From the NCBI GenBank assembly GCA_963070105.1, contig OY718805.1, forward strand, positions 7,732,001 to 7,796,000: a stretch of 64,000 bases of DNA. The letters run 5' to 3'. The notes under the pieces are model-generated. The model worked only from the letters and a program-made list of their open reading frames with translations, searched no databases and was not told the DNA's origin. A program made the position numbers and the translations under genes. Below are positions 24,724 through 39,138 of this stretch, piece by piece (position 1 is the stretch's first letter; each line of letters starts with the position of its first letter). The DNA is from Litomosoides sigmodontis (lineage: Eukaryota; Nematoda; Chromadorea; Rhabditida; Onchocercidae).

Positions 24724-27292
24724 AAAATTGCTCAATCATATCTTCCACTGTTAAGCAATTAAAAGTTGAAATGAATGATAAATGCTGAATTGGAAGAGCA
24801 TAGAAGGAAATTCTTAAATTTGTAATAGCCGACAGGACAGGTAATAATCATCCAATTTTTAAGCAACCAATTGGTCACTCAAGAGCGAGGAATCATAGTA
24901 TAGGAATAACTCCTCGATTTCTAATTAACTAATTGAACTATGAAGATAAAAAAATTAATAATTATGTGTGTAGATGCTGATAGTAATAATAGTTGTTGCG
25001 TTATCATTAAATAGCTTGAGGTAATCGTGATATTGAATATGAGTATCGCTGATAAGTAATGAGAACGGGAAATTATCATTTTTCTTTGATTTAATGCAAA
25101 ATATAATAATTCCTGTAGTACACGAGATTCTCTCGAAGTGCTTGATCTAGCAACTTAGCATAGCAAATTACTATCCATTCCCCAAGAACGGTTTATACTT
25201 CATTAAGCATGATTACAATGATAAGAGAGCTCTACGGCACACATACTGCTAATATTCCTCTTAATACAGTGAAATACCATTTGATCGATTTCCCTTATCA
25301 TCAGTTTGCTTATCAGTTAGAAAAATTTGTTTTAATTACCAGCTAACTTATCAATACTAATTGCATATATCGATTGTGTTACTGCTAAATTCATACATGC
25401 CCTGTCAAAATTTTTAGCAAATAATTGTTTAAACAAAATGACTTCTTGTGTTTGTATTAATGCATTCTTTCCTTTCATTTTGAAATTTCAAAACGTTCAA
25501 TGGGTTGTCGTGTAAATTCATACATGCCCTGTCAAAATTTTTATTTTTTTTTCCAAACTGTAAAATGAAACGAAATTTCATGGCGAATTCAATTTTTTTT
25601 CGTTCTAAAAGCTTTCTAAAAATGTTACAGAAAGAATGGATTAGAATAAATTTTCCTAACAAATTATATCAAACTTCTTAGTCTTCTTACAAATGATAAT
25701 AGATGGCATGTTTGCGGAAGAATTAGAAGATTTGATTCATCAATTAATTGAACTTCTCGATGCATTTCTCAGCGCAGCAGTTGTTGCCAATTACAATATC
25801 AGTAGTTTTAATACTTCGATTAGGTTGGCCTTATCTAACGAAAATTTGTCTGAAGAGAATCCAAAAAGAGTCAGTCCACACATGTGCATTTCACTACCTC
25901 ATTAGGGAGTCAGTTAAGGACAATTATTTTGGTATATCCTCATAATTGCATAAATTCATTTATATTTTCTGAATAACGTCCACAAATACAAACTACTAGT
26001 GCCATAAGAGCATCCCTCTTATGTGAAAGAGTGCCTCACCAAACATCGATAGAATAGTACACAACGGCAATTGAAAAAGTCATCATTAGCAAAAAATTTA
26101 CAATTACTTTTGCCATGCATTAGAGAACACCATAATTTTATCATGATTTTTCCCTTCTCAGAACCATAAACGCTTTAGGTTTGCCATCTTGCAATATATC
26201 CATCAATCATATCATCTAATCATGCACTGGCAAAGAAAAAGCAAAGGAGGAAAAAGACAAAGTAGTAAAGTAAAAGTATGCGTTGGATAGAGTTGGATAA
26301 ATTGAAGATTTCAAGTAAAGATTCCAGTTTAAAGAACTTTGATGAATCAATCGACACTTTCACCGATTGAGGAACTAGTCGACATTGTACAGAAAGTGAA
26401 AAAAGCAAAAAAAAAACAGTCTATACCGTCTTATATCACAAAACAGTAAACACCAGTCTCATACACTACGGTATTTTCAAAGAAATCCCGAAAACAAACT
26501 TTTTCCTTCTGGAAGAAGTTGGGCCATACGGAGTACTTGCTGATCACTGAACTTAAGTGGTATAACTTTACGTTATGCATTCGTCAAGGCAATTTTGGTC
26601 AGACGAACCTTTCAGTTTAAGAATATGTAGAATGAAATGTAGCTAAATCTATCACCCATTGCCAGAACGATAAACTATCTAACAGCATTACAGCAGCATA
26701 CAGTAGATACAAGAATCTTGAAAGCAGCAAAGGCTAAAGTGTGACATGTTCTTTTCCGATTTTTTAGGAGTGACGAATAACATAGCCGATCTCGGCTACA
26801 ATAAAGAGTGAAATTCTCTCCAAAAACGGAACAAGATTTGTAAGTTGAAGATCACATGTCGAACCACCTTAAACGGAGCAATAATAAATAAGAAGCAAAA
26901 CACAGAAGAATGACGTAGAATACAAGAACACAAAGACGACGTGAATTCATTGTTGCGCGAAATATGAAGGAAGAAGCACTTGCTGGCACATGTTCGAAAA
27001 TTTCAGCTTTGGTCGTTTAATTTAATATAAAATGAAACCAAAGCACATACAGAAATTGTGTAATGTGACAAGTTATTTATGTTCTGTTCTTAGATTGCTG
27101 TCGCAATCCACGATTTATGATTTTCAATCATATTTTTAGCTGGTTTTTTAAGGAAAAAAAGGTTATCTAAACCCTCTTAAAAAACCCATGAAAAATTCCG
27201 GATATCAAATTAAGACGTGAAACTACAGGAGAGCGAATTCTAGAAAAAACAAAATAAGTGGAAGACTGATTTGTTCAAAGAAATAACGACAA
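24724..27292. other. intergenic region, possible decayed coding remnants
   Basis: No intact gene seen. A 70-codon + ORF at 25693-25905 is isolated. Between about 26280 and 27000 the + strand reads in short protein-like pieces broken by stops, which could be an old transposable element or pseudogene, but I could not identify a family. Confidence 0.35.
25386..25543. repeat. 31-bp perfect direct repeats, 127 bp apart
   Basis: The same 31 bases (starting TAAATTCATACATGCCC) occur at 25386-25416 and 25513-25543, flanking a 96-bp segment. Confidence 0.85.
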
Positions 27293-30200
27293 CTAGTTGA
27301 GCAATAATTGGTAGAGATTTTTGCCAAATGATAACTGACATGATTTGAGCTCATCCACCAGCGAATCCGAATGTAAGTCTTTGATTTCATCAAATGCCAT
27401 TCCCGTTGACGACGCCTGTCCGTCGCGATCATGTTCGATTTCCGCCTGCAATTGAGAAAATGATAAAGATATTCTACATTAAAAAGTTAATTTCACCAAA
27501 AAAATAGGCAGGATGGCAGTAAACACGGAATTTATTTAAAATCCAATGAGCGAAAAATTGCGACTTAAAATAAGAAACATAACATACAAGTCTTTTGAGA
27601 ACGTTGACGAGAAGGGCATTTGGCTTCCTTGAATCTGCATCAGCATTTTTAAATGCTTCCTTGAAATCTCCCAGTGATGGTCGAGGACCTTCAAAATGTT
27701 GCACTTCGCACATTATTGACCAACTTATCACCTCTGCTACACATTCCCATATCCTCATGTTATCTTCCCACAGTTCCATTTCCACCACTTTTGTGCAATA
27801 ATCTGCAACCCTGAAAACGTAAGATTAAATTCCCGCTTTTGACAAAATTAACTGAAAAGCCTACAAAACAGAATCCAGTTAAACATTCTCTTCCCTCCCC
27901 TTTCTCTTTCACGACCAAAAAGTGAAGTTCTAAGTTGATCAAAAATTAATACAAAAACACTGTTTTGAGTTGAAACAATACAGAAAACGAAGCTTACTAT
28001 AACTTTACTTAATTGATTCAGCAATTTTACTGAAACATTAAAGCATCGAATCAGAGTAACGACCGATAATTGCACAGTATTTACTGTAATCAGAATTACT
28101 TTTCATACTGCTAATTATTATGTATAAAGGAAATACACAAACATGGAGCGTTAAGAAGGAAAAATGAACCCTCGAAGAGCGTGCGCTTTGATCTCAGATC
28201 GTTGCAAACACCTACATATCACCTGGCCAACATATCGCCTTCGTGGATTTCGAATATCCCCACTAGTTTTTTCAACACCTATCTTCATTAGCAATCGAAA
28301 TGCTTGTCGAACACGACGCATGTCCATGCTCGTTGTCCTCTCATCGATCATTATTTCCATGATTGATTGAAACAGCTGCAACTTAAGCATGATAATCTGA
28401 GATAACGACATACCTAATGAAGTACTGGATGAATTGTGTACTATGTACCGATTTGAAAAATTTACACTTAAATAAGATCCAAAAAAAAAGAATTTTGCCA
28501 AATGGACCTAATTTTCCATTTTTGAAGCATTCAATAAAAACATCTCATTAGGTACCACGACTATGAGAAATTATCAACTGCTCAACTCAAAATAGAATTT
28601 CCCACTGGAAGAGAGAAAAATTCTAAACATAACGAACAGTAAGAATTACACATTACTTCTCTAAACCTTAGTGAAAAAAAAATGTAAAACGCAAAAAAGC
28701 AAAACACCAGATCAATGCTCGTGTTATCGGAGAAATAATCATGCAATTCTCGATATAATGACCCAAATATTTCCTTCTCATCCAATTCATTTCTTCTGTT
28801 AACTTGACTCCCATCTTTTCTTTCATCGTCTACCATTAATGGTGGTGATGATGAACCACCGGCTGTTATACCCGAATATCCACTACGCCTTAATGCGCTA
28901 GCGCTTCCGCTATGCGTTACAGCGCTTGCTGCTGCAATGGCCTAAATAGAAATTTCATTATTAGTGAGGCGGCCAAAAGTTTCATTTTCTGACCATGAAA
29001 AGCTAATGCACTTACTGCACTCCGCTCATCGTCTCTAGACTTCCTAGATTCTGATGGTTCTCGACTAGACGGCTGAGAATTGTCTCTAGAAGCTAGCGAG
29101 CCACGACCTGCTCCACGACCAAGTGTAGCACGAGATAATATACTCCTATCCATCTGTTGGCCCCCGCCAATTGCACCACCTGCAAATGGAGGTCGGCGTG
29201 CACCAAGCGACTGTGGCTGATCAACCTGTAACATTTACATCAAATGAAATTACCACTGTATTCAATGTTAAAATTATACGTTAAACAAGGTTTCCTGTTT
29301 CAGACAGATATAATCGAAGCTGAAACAACCTTAAGACATATAATATCTATTACTTAGAAAGCCAAAACTTTGACAAATTAAAGACATACGCTATTGAGAG
29401 TTTGATTTTTCCTACTAGCAGTATTAGCAACAAGATTGGCGGCTCCAGCAGCTCGCGCTTTTTGATCGCGATTTGGCTCACCAACTCTCGGTCCATATTG
29501 ACGGCCGTCCTGGGACTGCCTTCCAATCAATACTGGTCTTTGACTTCGCTTATCCAACGAGGTCCGACCCTCATATCTTTTCTTATTGGCATACTGCAAA
29601 TCATTTTTCCAAAAATATTATGGATGGCTAAAAATAACAAGAATGAATCAAAAAAAAGGAATGTAGTTGTTCAGGTACTAAACATCTATAAACACACTTG
29701 CTCCCGCTGTAATCTATTTGCCATTTCTTCCCTTCGTGCTTCATCATGTACCTCTTCTAGAGTTTTTGGTCCGCTTTCAGAAGTTCGTGGTACCCAGTTA
29801 TCCTGAAAATAAAAACAACTTATCTCGTATGAATTCAGATATCTGGCAAATGCAAATGTCAAAAACACGTCAATAGTCTCATAAGTCAAAAAAACGAAAC
29901 AAGTATCCGGACATAAAAATGAGAAAACATGTAAAACCAGTAATCCGTTATCATGACACGCACCGTCAGTGACCAACTTATTATATAGTAAACAACTTTC
30001 ACATAGTGAGGGCAAGGAAAGGGAAAGAAACGAACATTTCTCAGATCGATAAGATTGAGAATCAAAAACCGGACACGATTTGACACTTTTGTCGAAAGTT
30101 CCTTAAGATGATCGAAATAAAGGTTTGTATTGAATTCTTCATGTTTCTGAACTTCTTGAGGATGATCCTGCTGTGTACTCTGACTGTGTGGATCTGATGA

Positions 30201-33200
30201 TCCCAGCTGATAGCTTGCTTGTTGCTGACACTGACGATCAGCCAACTTGCCTACCGATTCAAGCATTTTGACCGCACATTCTATACTTTCTTCATCACCA
30301 TCCTGAAATAGATCAACTTTCTTCTAATGCTGCATCAAAGAAATATCAAAATGTTAAAACCAAAATTTAAAGCATTAAATGTATTACACAAAAGATTAAC
30401 TGTTTAAGAATTTCATGTTTAAATAAAACTTTTGAACTCTCAATTAAATTAACAAATCTCGGATATTTTTCAATTACCAACCGGTGATTCACTGTGATTT
30501 TTGAGCAAATGTACTATACACCAATTCAAAATCCGTGGTACTATCAATTCATGCCTAAATAGTTGTCCGATAAAACCTATATTGCCTAACATTCGTCGTC
30601 GTTCCCGTGCTTCCATTTCCATCAATTCTATTTTCAATTCCCGCTTCTTCTTTTCCTGCAAGAAATGAATCTAATTACGATTATGACCCACAAACTTGGT
30701 TCTTTAATATTTTTTTTCCTTTCTCGCGTCTACCAACTAAAATCTAGAAAAGTTACAAAGCAATACGAGACACTTACATCAGTTTCTTTCTCCATTTCAA
30801 TTTTCTTATTGTTGATTTCAGACATTCGCTTTTCTTCGAAAGTATTCTGGCATCGAGTTAACAATGCACTGCGAAATTTTGATTTATCCTTTGATTCTTT
30901 CGATTCTTTTACCACTTGCATTTTGCAAAGGTCACTAAAACAGATTCCAAGTTTTCTACTAATTCATAGTTCCATTAAAAAACAACGCTTCCCTACATTG
31001 TCTCAAAGTTGGCATGGTTTATTCAAAATTCCAAATAATATATACAAAGATTTTATTTTACTCCATCTTACCTATCCACTTTCAACTTTGCATTTATATT
31101 GCATAGAAAGTTTGAAGGAATGTAGTTAAAAAAACAGGAAAGAAGTGGAGCCAACTATAAAACTGCAATAGTAATTATTTCAACTAAATTCCTAACATTC
31201 CAAACATTACCTTCTTTAATCATCGATTTGCTACCATTTTGTCATGTCACTGTTCAGAACAGTACCTTTAAAACAGAAAATCATGGCACTTACCTATAGA
31301 GAGCACAGAAATTGGGTTCTTCAACAGCCTTATCGAAAATAATGTTAATCACTTCACCCATCTGTTCCTTGTTTTTATACACTTCAAAACGTAAAAAATC
31401 CCGTGCGAGTTCTTCGAATGTTGATGGCGTTAATTTATTTAACAAACTGCGAACATTCTTGTACAGTTTCTGCAACTCTCAATCAAATGGAACGCCTAGT
31501 CTGGTTAAAACAAAACTGTATGTGGTGAATTTGCTAACTTCATGACATTCTTCATCGAATGATAATTAGCATCATTTGAATGCAATATATGTTTTGAAGT
31601 CCATAAATTCCCTAAATTAACAAGCGAAATATCTCTATTTACCTGGTTAGCATCAATATTGCGCTCCGGCTTCCATGCATTCTCAGCTTTGTGCAACTTC
31701 ACTGGCTCACGATTAGGTCGATCAATTGATGGTCGACTCACCGCTGGCTAAAACTGGTATAATTAGTATGACTGCCACAATTATGCACAATCAATAAAAC
31801 AAAATTAGAAATAAAATTAATCACAAACCCTTTTCCGATCACGTTCACGTTGATTTGAATGTGTGCGATCGCTAAGTCTTCCATGATACTAGAATATAAT
31901 GCATAAAACTGTCACGAATTGTAGCACATGAAATTCTTTACGAAATTTCCAGTACCTCGGTTTTCTGCTTCTAGTAATTCTAGTTCCCTTCTCGTTTTTT
32001 TCTTGTTAGTTCAAGACAAAAAGAAAACACTTCCACAAAATTTGCCATTGACAAAAAATATGACTTAAGAACAAACCGCTTTTGGTTTTGATTGACTTTT
32101 ATCCACCCAACCAGGTATGAATCGAGCGCCAGCACCAGCTGCACTATCGAAACGACGCTAAAAAGGGTAGGCTGAGACATAAGAATGGTGTTGTCCGAAA
32201 TGATCGACAAGAATTTATTTAAAGGATACCTAATCATCTTAGCATATTACCCTTAGACATACATTATGCTTATCAGAATGACATCGTGTTGTTATAAAAA
32301 AAAATGCGTTGCATTTTAGCTAATTTAATGTTATGGATAAGAGATACATGAATTACATAATGAATTCCAATAAAACAAAAGATCTAACCTGACGATCACC
32401 TATAGTGCCATTAGCAGGCGCCGAAGCAATATCAATGCCAAGATCTTTTAAGTCAGACATTTTCACAGGCAATACGGAATCCAAGAAAATATCTTTCACT
32501 ATATCACGTATCAAAAATAAATAATCATGACCATATATGCATTCATCCAGTTGAATATTATGCTAAAAAATATATTATCATTAAGATTATACGCCTAATA
32601 TTCCCCAAATTTACTTCAGCAATTTGAACAGGAACATTGTATATCTTTTGTTCTTCAACAAATATTTTTCGAACTAACTTCGTTCTGTAACATCTCTTTC
32701 TGCTTAGCAATATATTCCTGTTTTTTTCTCGTTCGCGTTGCCTCGGGACTTTCCTCTACCTCAGGAAATTTCTCATCTTTTTCTGTCTCTTCTTCGTGTA
32801 CTACTTCAGCAACGGAATGACCCCTGCAAAAAGAAAAACTATTGCTAAAATGATTAACTTGCAAATATATTTGGTTGCAGAAAAAGAAATTCGTTTTTTT
32901 CTCGCAAAACTATTTATTTCACTCTCAATTTAAGAATAAACGACAAGCGTTTTTATTATACTCTACCAATAAAAATCAAACGGCAATGCATTACTACACT
33001 GACAGCGGAAGAATGGTATCATCCGGGTCTACTTGCTGCGATGGTTCATGTTTTTGATGTTCTTCGTCTTCATCCACTTCGCCATCATCTTGACGCTGCT
33101 CTTGTTTCAGCGGTTCATCTGCTACAGTAATAGAAGTTTTTTCGTCCTGTTCTGTACTATCTTTTGTGATAACAGGTGTCGCCACTTCAGTAAGTTGTTC

Positions 33201-36200
33201 AGATCCCTTTTCCTCTTTGCTAATGGTTCGCTCATCCAGTACTAAAATCAACTGTATATGGAGGATCGAAATTAAGCCAAAGAACACTGGAAATTTTTTT
33301 TTGATTATCATCTTTATACAAAATCACTTGTAAATGCTTATTTTATGTGTTTTGTATATTACAACAAGTTATAAAACAGACTTTGTGGTTCAGATGATAC
33401 AATCGAATCATTTCCTTCCACTGACTTCGGCGCTTCCACAACTTTTGCTTCTTCCATCAACAGTTCAGGCGGAGCACTTCTCTCGACCTTAAATGCGTGT
33501 TGATGCGAAATTATTAAAGAAAATTCAGTCACCAGACATTTTAAAGCAAATCCCTCCAACAAAACAAAACATAACGCCAAATTTCGACTCATGTCTGATA
33601 GCCTAATAAAAAATAATTTTTGAAAATTGATACCTCCTTAGGCAGTGGCACTGAAGTGGATACTGGTGGAGCAGATGTCGATGGCCGTGGTACGGCATCA
33701 CCCACTGTATCATTTTGAATTGTTTGTGCTGGAAAGGATGTGGTACTGGCTGCAGATGGTGGAGTAGGCGTCACTGCAGTGGCAGCATTGGAACCACCTA
33801 ACACTGACTGAGCAACCTGCATTGTGAATTTCTGAGATGCATTTGAAGGAAAAGACGGTATCTGTTCACGTATGACGTCCTGTCCTGACGACGAGGCTTT
33901 CTTGCCACCTGAAAAGACATCAATGGTTAAATTCTGTTCCAGAAAATTCTTTTTCTTACAACAGTAATAAGGAGCCGACAAATAAAAAATAACGAAAAAT
34001 GTAATGTAAAATGACTTTCAAAAAAACAAATGAAACTCGGCCCTAACATTTCACGTAGGAGCCATAAAATGTGACTGAACAACAATAGAAAACCATTAAA
34101 TGAAACTATAGATCTCATAATCCACTGAAGTACTCACTCTTCCCATAAAGGTAAATCTCTTAAAATTTCAAGACGCTGCTGTGAGCAGCTGAAAAACAAG
34201 AATAAATTCATACTAGAAGTTATCAGTATGTTACTTTACCATTAACAAGATATTATTTAATAATTATAACGCTCACAAAAAAAAATCCGCTAACAAACCT
34301 GTGCGTTCGATTACGCTACGAAATAATATAATAACGACAGTAATTAAACTTTTCTGTCATCAAAGACAACCGAAAAAAAAAATTACTTCATTGGAACATG
34401 ACTCCATATATTTTTACTACCTTCAGCTGACAGCTAACAATAAATCATTCCCAAAAAATTTAACTACTTATATTAAGTTATTCATGTACCAACCATTTGA
34501 TTGCCTTTACAATATTATCGGCATATCGATAAAACATGACTGTAAAGAAAAAATGATAAAAAAGACAAAAACCTCTCACACCCACTGAATTTTTCACGAT
34601 AGACATCACCTTACTGAGATCACTTAATCATCTATCTTACATTTCTTCTTAATATTAACAACATTAATAAGTTTTTCTTAGTTCATTTGCTCAATCGCTT
34701 TTTAACTTTTTTTCCTGCTCTAAGCGTATCTACAGAGATGACAAACAGAAATATACATTGGATGAGAATGATGGAAAGACTGTTTGCTACTGCTCTCACT
34801 ATCTGCTTCGCTACGAGAGCTATAGCTCTCGGCACTTCGACTATAGTTTGCATCTTAAATATATGCCAAAAAATTTTAATCCTCCATTCCACCAGCATTA
34901 CTATGCAGCACTCATTTCTCCCCCATAGTCATTCCCGTAGCAAGATATCATTCCTCCATCCCCCCTGGTGAAGCAAAAATGTTGCAACTATAACAATGGC
35001 ATCAATGAAGGATATACCCACATACTCACACAGATCCCGATCCACTGATGGTCCAAATACATTCCTGTTAAATGCTCTTTCTCACTCTCTCTGCTTTCAC
35101 TTTTTTATGTTTACCCATTTGTAAATGTAAAGAATATACTTGCTCTCCATGTAAGTCTACTGGCAGTACTATACTCCAGCCGTTATGAAGATATTTTGCA
35201 ATTGAAAATTTACATACTCTTCTCAATCTTTGTGATGTTAGGAGAATAATGTAGTTTATCTACTGCACTTCATCATATTGTTTGAGTCTTTGCACTCTTC
35301 GCATTTTTGCATCCTTCCTACTTGCTCTTTAACACGCTTACCAACTTATATACTTGTTTTGTGTCCCATTTCCAATTTGCTTCTTTCTCTCTTCGCTCTT
35401 TCATCTATTTGTCCGGTACACTTTCCCAAATAAATATGTACATTGCGCCTAAACCAGTCTAAAACCAAACACTAGTAACACAAGATCTTTCTTTTGATTG
35501 TCTGAAGGAACAATTCTTGATAAACTCCTGCTGTTCAGACCATAGTTTGTCGAAAGAGAACTTCTATCCCACTAAGCATTACTCCATCATTGGAACCTTT
35601 TGCTATTCTATTACTATCTTTGTCGTAGCCCTTTGACTCATGGCAAGCTGCAAACATAACTTCGCAATAAACCGATGCTTTGAGAATCGGAATATCCGAT
35701 CTATCTATTTGCTTATCGGTAGCATATGGTACAGCACATGCACAGTAGTGACCATACAGGGGGAGGGGGGGGGGGGCTTTACCGAAAGAAGACTGTATCG
35801 TTGGCATTTGAATTATAGCTATACCAACAAAACCGAACGATTGAATTTGAGCAATCAACCCCTCATCTACAATATTAAAACCGTTAGCATTTCGAATTAC
35901 TTACACTTTTACACCTATTTTCTTTTAATTCGTCCTCATGCCCTTTTATGATGCTGCCCTTTTTATGACGCATTGCGCTCATAAATTACTAAAGTTAATC
36001 GATCGAACCGCACTTCTTTATTTTACTTAATTTTCGTAAGATTCTAATTATCGTTGTATTTTCCTCTCCTACGCTTTGCCAATACCTTAAATACTATAAC
36101 TTTAGGCAATTATTTTGTAACCGATCACTAACAAATCCTGGAAAAATCCATGGAATTACTTTGTTTTAGTCCAGAAAAAAATCATTTCTCAGCACTTTTT

Positions 36201-39117
36201 TTCCCAAAAAAAGAAAAATTTATTTTGCTTTCCACTAGGACTACTCTCTTTACAGAAATAAAGCAGTAATATCGCAACCCATGCCATGGAAAAAAGAATA
36301 CATATTATCATAATTTTCATCTTCGTAAACAGTTATAGATCACCTGCACATAAACTGATCTCCAAGTTTTCTGTACAAGTGAAGGAAGAAAAGTAAAATT
36401 CAAAGAGCATGGACGTCTGCATTGATGGAAAAGTAAGTTGTCAATCTGAGTTAGAAACAAATATTTAAATCAAATATTATTTCTTGCTTGATTATCAGAA
36501 TTGCCTAAAGCCTAAAAAACTTCGCATTGAAGGGTTTATACGTTATATGAAAACATGTGAGCTTCAGTAATATGGCTGAGTGGATATGGTACCAGCAAAC
36601 TATCAAAACACAAACTGATTAAACTTACCAGTGTCAGCACTTTCCGCGTTCTGTTGCATCATTTGTTGCTCCTTTTCAGATCTAATGATATGGTCTTTGT
36701 TTGTTACTTCATTCGTCATCGGATCAACTATTGACAAGATTCTCTTTGTTTTTGTCAGTTGCTGCGGTGGTTGTTGCGGTATACTACCTGCTATTCCGGC
36801 CGTAGTTGTCGTTGCAGGTGGTGCTGTGGGTGGTGTTGCGGCTGCAGTAGCTTGTATTAGGAATGGATTTTGATTGTAACCTACATTCATGCGTGCTGCT
36901 GCCGCCGTCGCCGAGTTGATATATTCTGCCGGCTGTGCAGGAGGAAAATATGAATAAACCGGAGCAACAACCCTAAAATTTGAAATTCGACGGTGTAGTG
37001 AATATTTTTTATTACAAATACTTCGTAACTATTTGAAGTTTAATCTTCTTATTTTACGTCTGTTTTAGAGCAGTTTATGATAATATTAAAGCATGCTCTA
37101 ATTGGAAACATCTTTTCTACATAAACAAAAGTTAAATCATAAACTAACGGAGGGTAATAAAATGACTGCGGATTGCTAGGTATAAAACTGTGTGCGCCAT
37201 ATATGGCATTCGAATTATACATCGAACTGGGTGGCGCTGTTGGGTAAGCCAACTGAAAAGTTAAAGACAAATTCAGTTCTAGAAGTTATATTTATCCAGA
37301 AACTTCGAACTTTAACATAAACATATTTCTCATTCGCTCTAAAAATAGAAATATCACTTCAGTAAGCACCGATATCACGCATTTTCAAACCAACTTTAAA
37401 AGTCACCTGTGAAGCCGGGTAATTCTGTTGCGTCTGAACTGGCTGTGTCTGATATCTGGCAGTATGTATTGTTATCTGATGATTACCTTGCTGAGGACGT
37501 GCACCTTCTACATGCGCTTCGCCCGCAGCAAATTGCATGCTTGGATTCCTGTAACATAATATACAGATCCCTAATTTGTCAGAAACAACTGCTTACGCTG
37601 CAGCTACAAAATAAACTTGCAACCGATGAATAATTTGCATTGTGGTCACGATTTGATTAAAGCTAAAATTTTAAGGAGATCGAAAATCAGAGAATGAGAA
37701 AAAGAAATTCAAACAGAATGACCGATTTTACCCTTACTCCTTTCGACATCTTAACAAACTTACGGAAGATTCCTCGGCGGCATCCGTGTAACAGCGGAAT
37801 ACTGCCCTGCAGCATGTGGTGAATGTGCGCTATCCACACTTGGTATAGCAAATGAAATCGGTTGTTGGGTTGGCTGCCCAGCATTCCCGTTGACCAAAGG
37901 TTGTGGTGGCTGTCCGGGTGGTAGCACCCCAACGGGCACTTGAGAACTTACAATGTGTTGGCCACCGTAATCTGCAGAAATCCATTCTTAAATCCATTAA
38001 AAAATAAACTTTTAAACAATTTCTGAGTAAATTTTTTCATCCAAAAATTGAAGAAACTACTGAAGCTTTTAAATTCTGAAATTGTAAAATCCGAAAAGTC
38101 AATCTGACGTCCAGTTGCTGCGCTCACGCGCTATTACAAGGTTTGACACCGCAATCTTTTGATTTCTTGAACCAAAACCTGATACTATATGTGCTCAAAG
38201 GAAACCCATGGACAAAAACGTAAAGTGCTATTTTATCCCAAGAATCTTTTTTTTTTTGTTTAACGTAATGCGTACAGAATCAAATCACAGACCAAAGTAC
38301 ACAATCAACCCGATCACCTTATTACACTTATACATGTGATGTTTAACATGTGATAATGTTTAATCCGTAATCGAATCAAAATCCATATACAATATTCATT
38401 AAATCCGCAATCAGTCCAAAATACACGCACATTACTCATTACGTGTTCTTAACATATAGAGAGAGTTATAACTTCACACTTCGTCATCAAATTCGGGAAA
38501 AAATGATATCACGAACATACGACGAAAGAGAAAAAGGGAAAAAGCTCAAAATCTTTTGCCTAGTTTCTCATTCTTCAGCCTTTCTCGTTATAAAAACAAA
38601 TATTACAAGCAAAATTTCTCAAACGAACCTGAAGGGGAAGTAAACGACGAAGTAGAACTATTCCAGCATAACATGAATAAAAAAATGGGACTAAAAATGA
38701 GCAGATTTTTGCGCTAAAAAGGATGATCATTCCACGAAAGTACGGTACCTTTGACAGACAGTGTCCTTACTAAGAATATGCCTTATAGGAAGCCATTTAA
38801 GTAACAGCCTAACATTATTCTCGCTTAAGCATCAATCTGCTTGGCTGCCGTTATCCATCCTTCGGTCCATTTATTTTTTAAGAACACTTTTAAGAATCGT
38901 TTTTCTTTTTCTCTTTCTCTTTCATTCTTTAATTTTCCATGCTTTATTTATAGAACATTAGTCAAAATGAACCAAACAGTTAACGACAAACTCAAATTTC
39001 TATTTAGTACTCCGTTTTCATTTAATATTTCAGTGAATACATAAATGGACATCAATTGCAGTTACCTGGAATAGATCCATTTCTTCTTGGTTTCCCTCGT
39101 GGGTTACCACTGGACAT
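27293..39117 (-). CDS. ifg-1: eukaryotic translation initiation factor 4G (eIF4G)
   Basis: Twenty-four coding exons (minus strand, 5' to 3'): 39117-39066, 37971-37764, 37548-37407, 37252-37149, 36972-36629, 33908-33634, 33487-33382, 33241-32998, 32823-32679, 32562-32389, 32157-32077, 31888-31829, 31747-31643, 31469-31294, 30934-30778, 30655-30482, 30302-30036, 29802-29698, 29593-29390, 29225-29016, 28941-28708, 28375-28170, 27810-27588, 27445-27293. They total 1382 codons plus stop with every phase matching. The Pro/Gln-rich N-terminus is followed by an eIF4E-binding motif YGHDYLF (about residue 550), KLHKAENAWKP, an MIF4G domain (about 683-965; RSLLNKLTP, EEPNF, GNIGFIGQLF, NWVPR) that binds eIF4A/eIF3, and an MA3-like region (about 1165-1330). 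There is no W2 aromatic-acidic tail, as in nematode IFG-1. Family role: scaffold of eIF4F linking cap, helicase and 43S ribosome. A TTTTCAG acceptor lies 22 bases upstream of the ATG. Confidence 0.93.
33909..36628 (-). other. 2.7-kb intron of ifg-1
   Basis: This is the longest ifg-1 intron and separates the Pro/Gln-rich N-terminal exons from the rest. No certain exon lies inside. It holds a poly-G tract at 35765-35776 and a patch at 34138-34188 with acceptor- and donor-like signals (see rejected items). In C. elegans ifg-1 makes long and short isoforms, so an internal start in this intron is conceivable but not shown. Confidence 0.5.
35765..35776. repeat. G12 tract in ifg-1 intron
   Basis: Twelve consecutive G on the + strand after GGGGGA, so C-rich in the ifg-1 pre-mRNA. 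Confidence 0.9.
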
Positions 39118-39138
39118 ATTATGTTTGAAATTCCTGAA

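Noticed and set aside
25693..25905. 70-codon + ORF
   Set aside because: No splice context, motif or neighbour support; kept only as a note in the intergenic entry.
34138..34188. Possible ifg-1 microexon (21 nt at 34138-34158) or longer exon
   Set aside because: A 21-nt phase-compatible insertion is possible, but skipping it is equally in frame and the longer version shifts the frame, so it is not needed.
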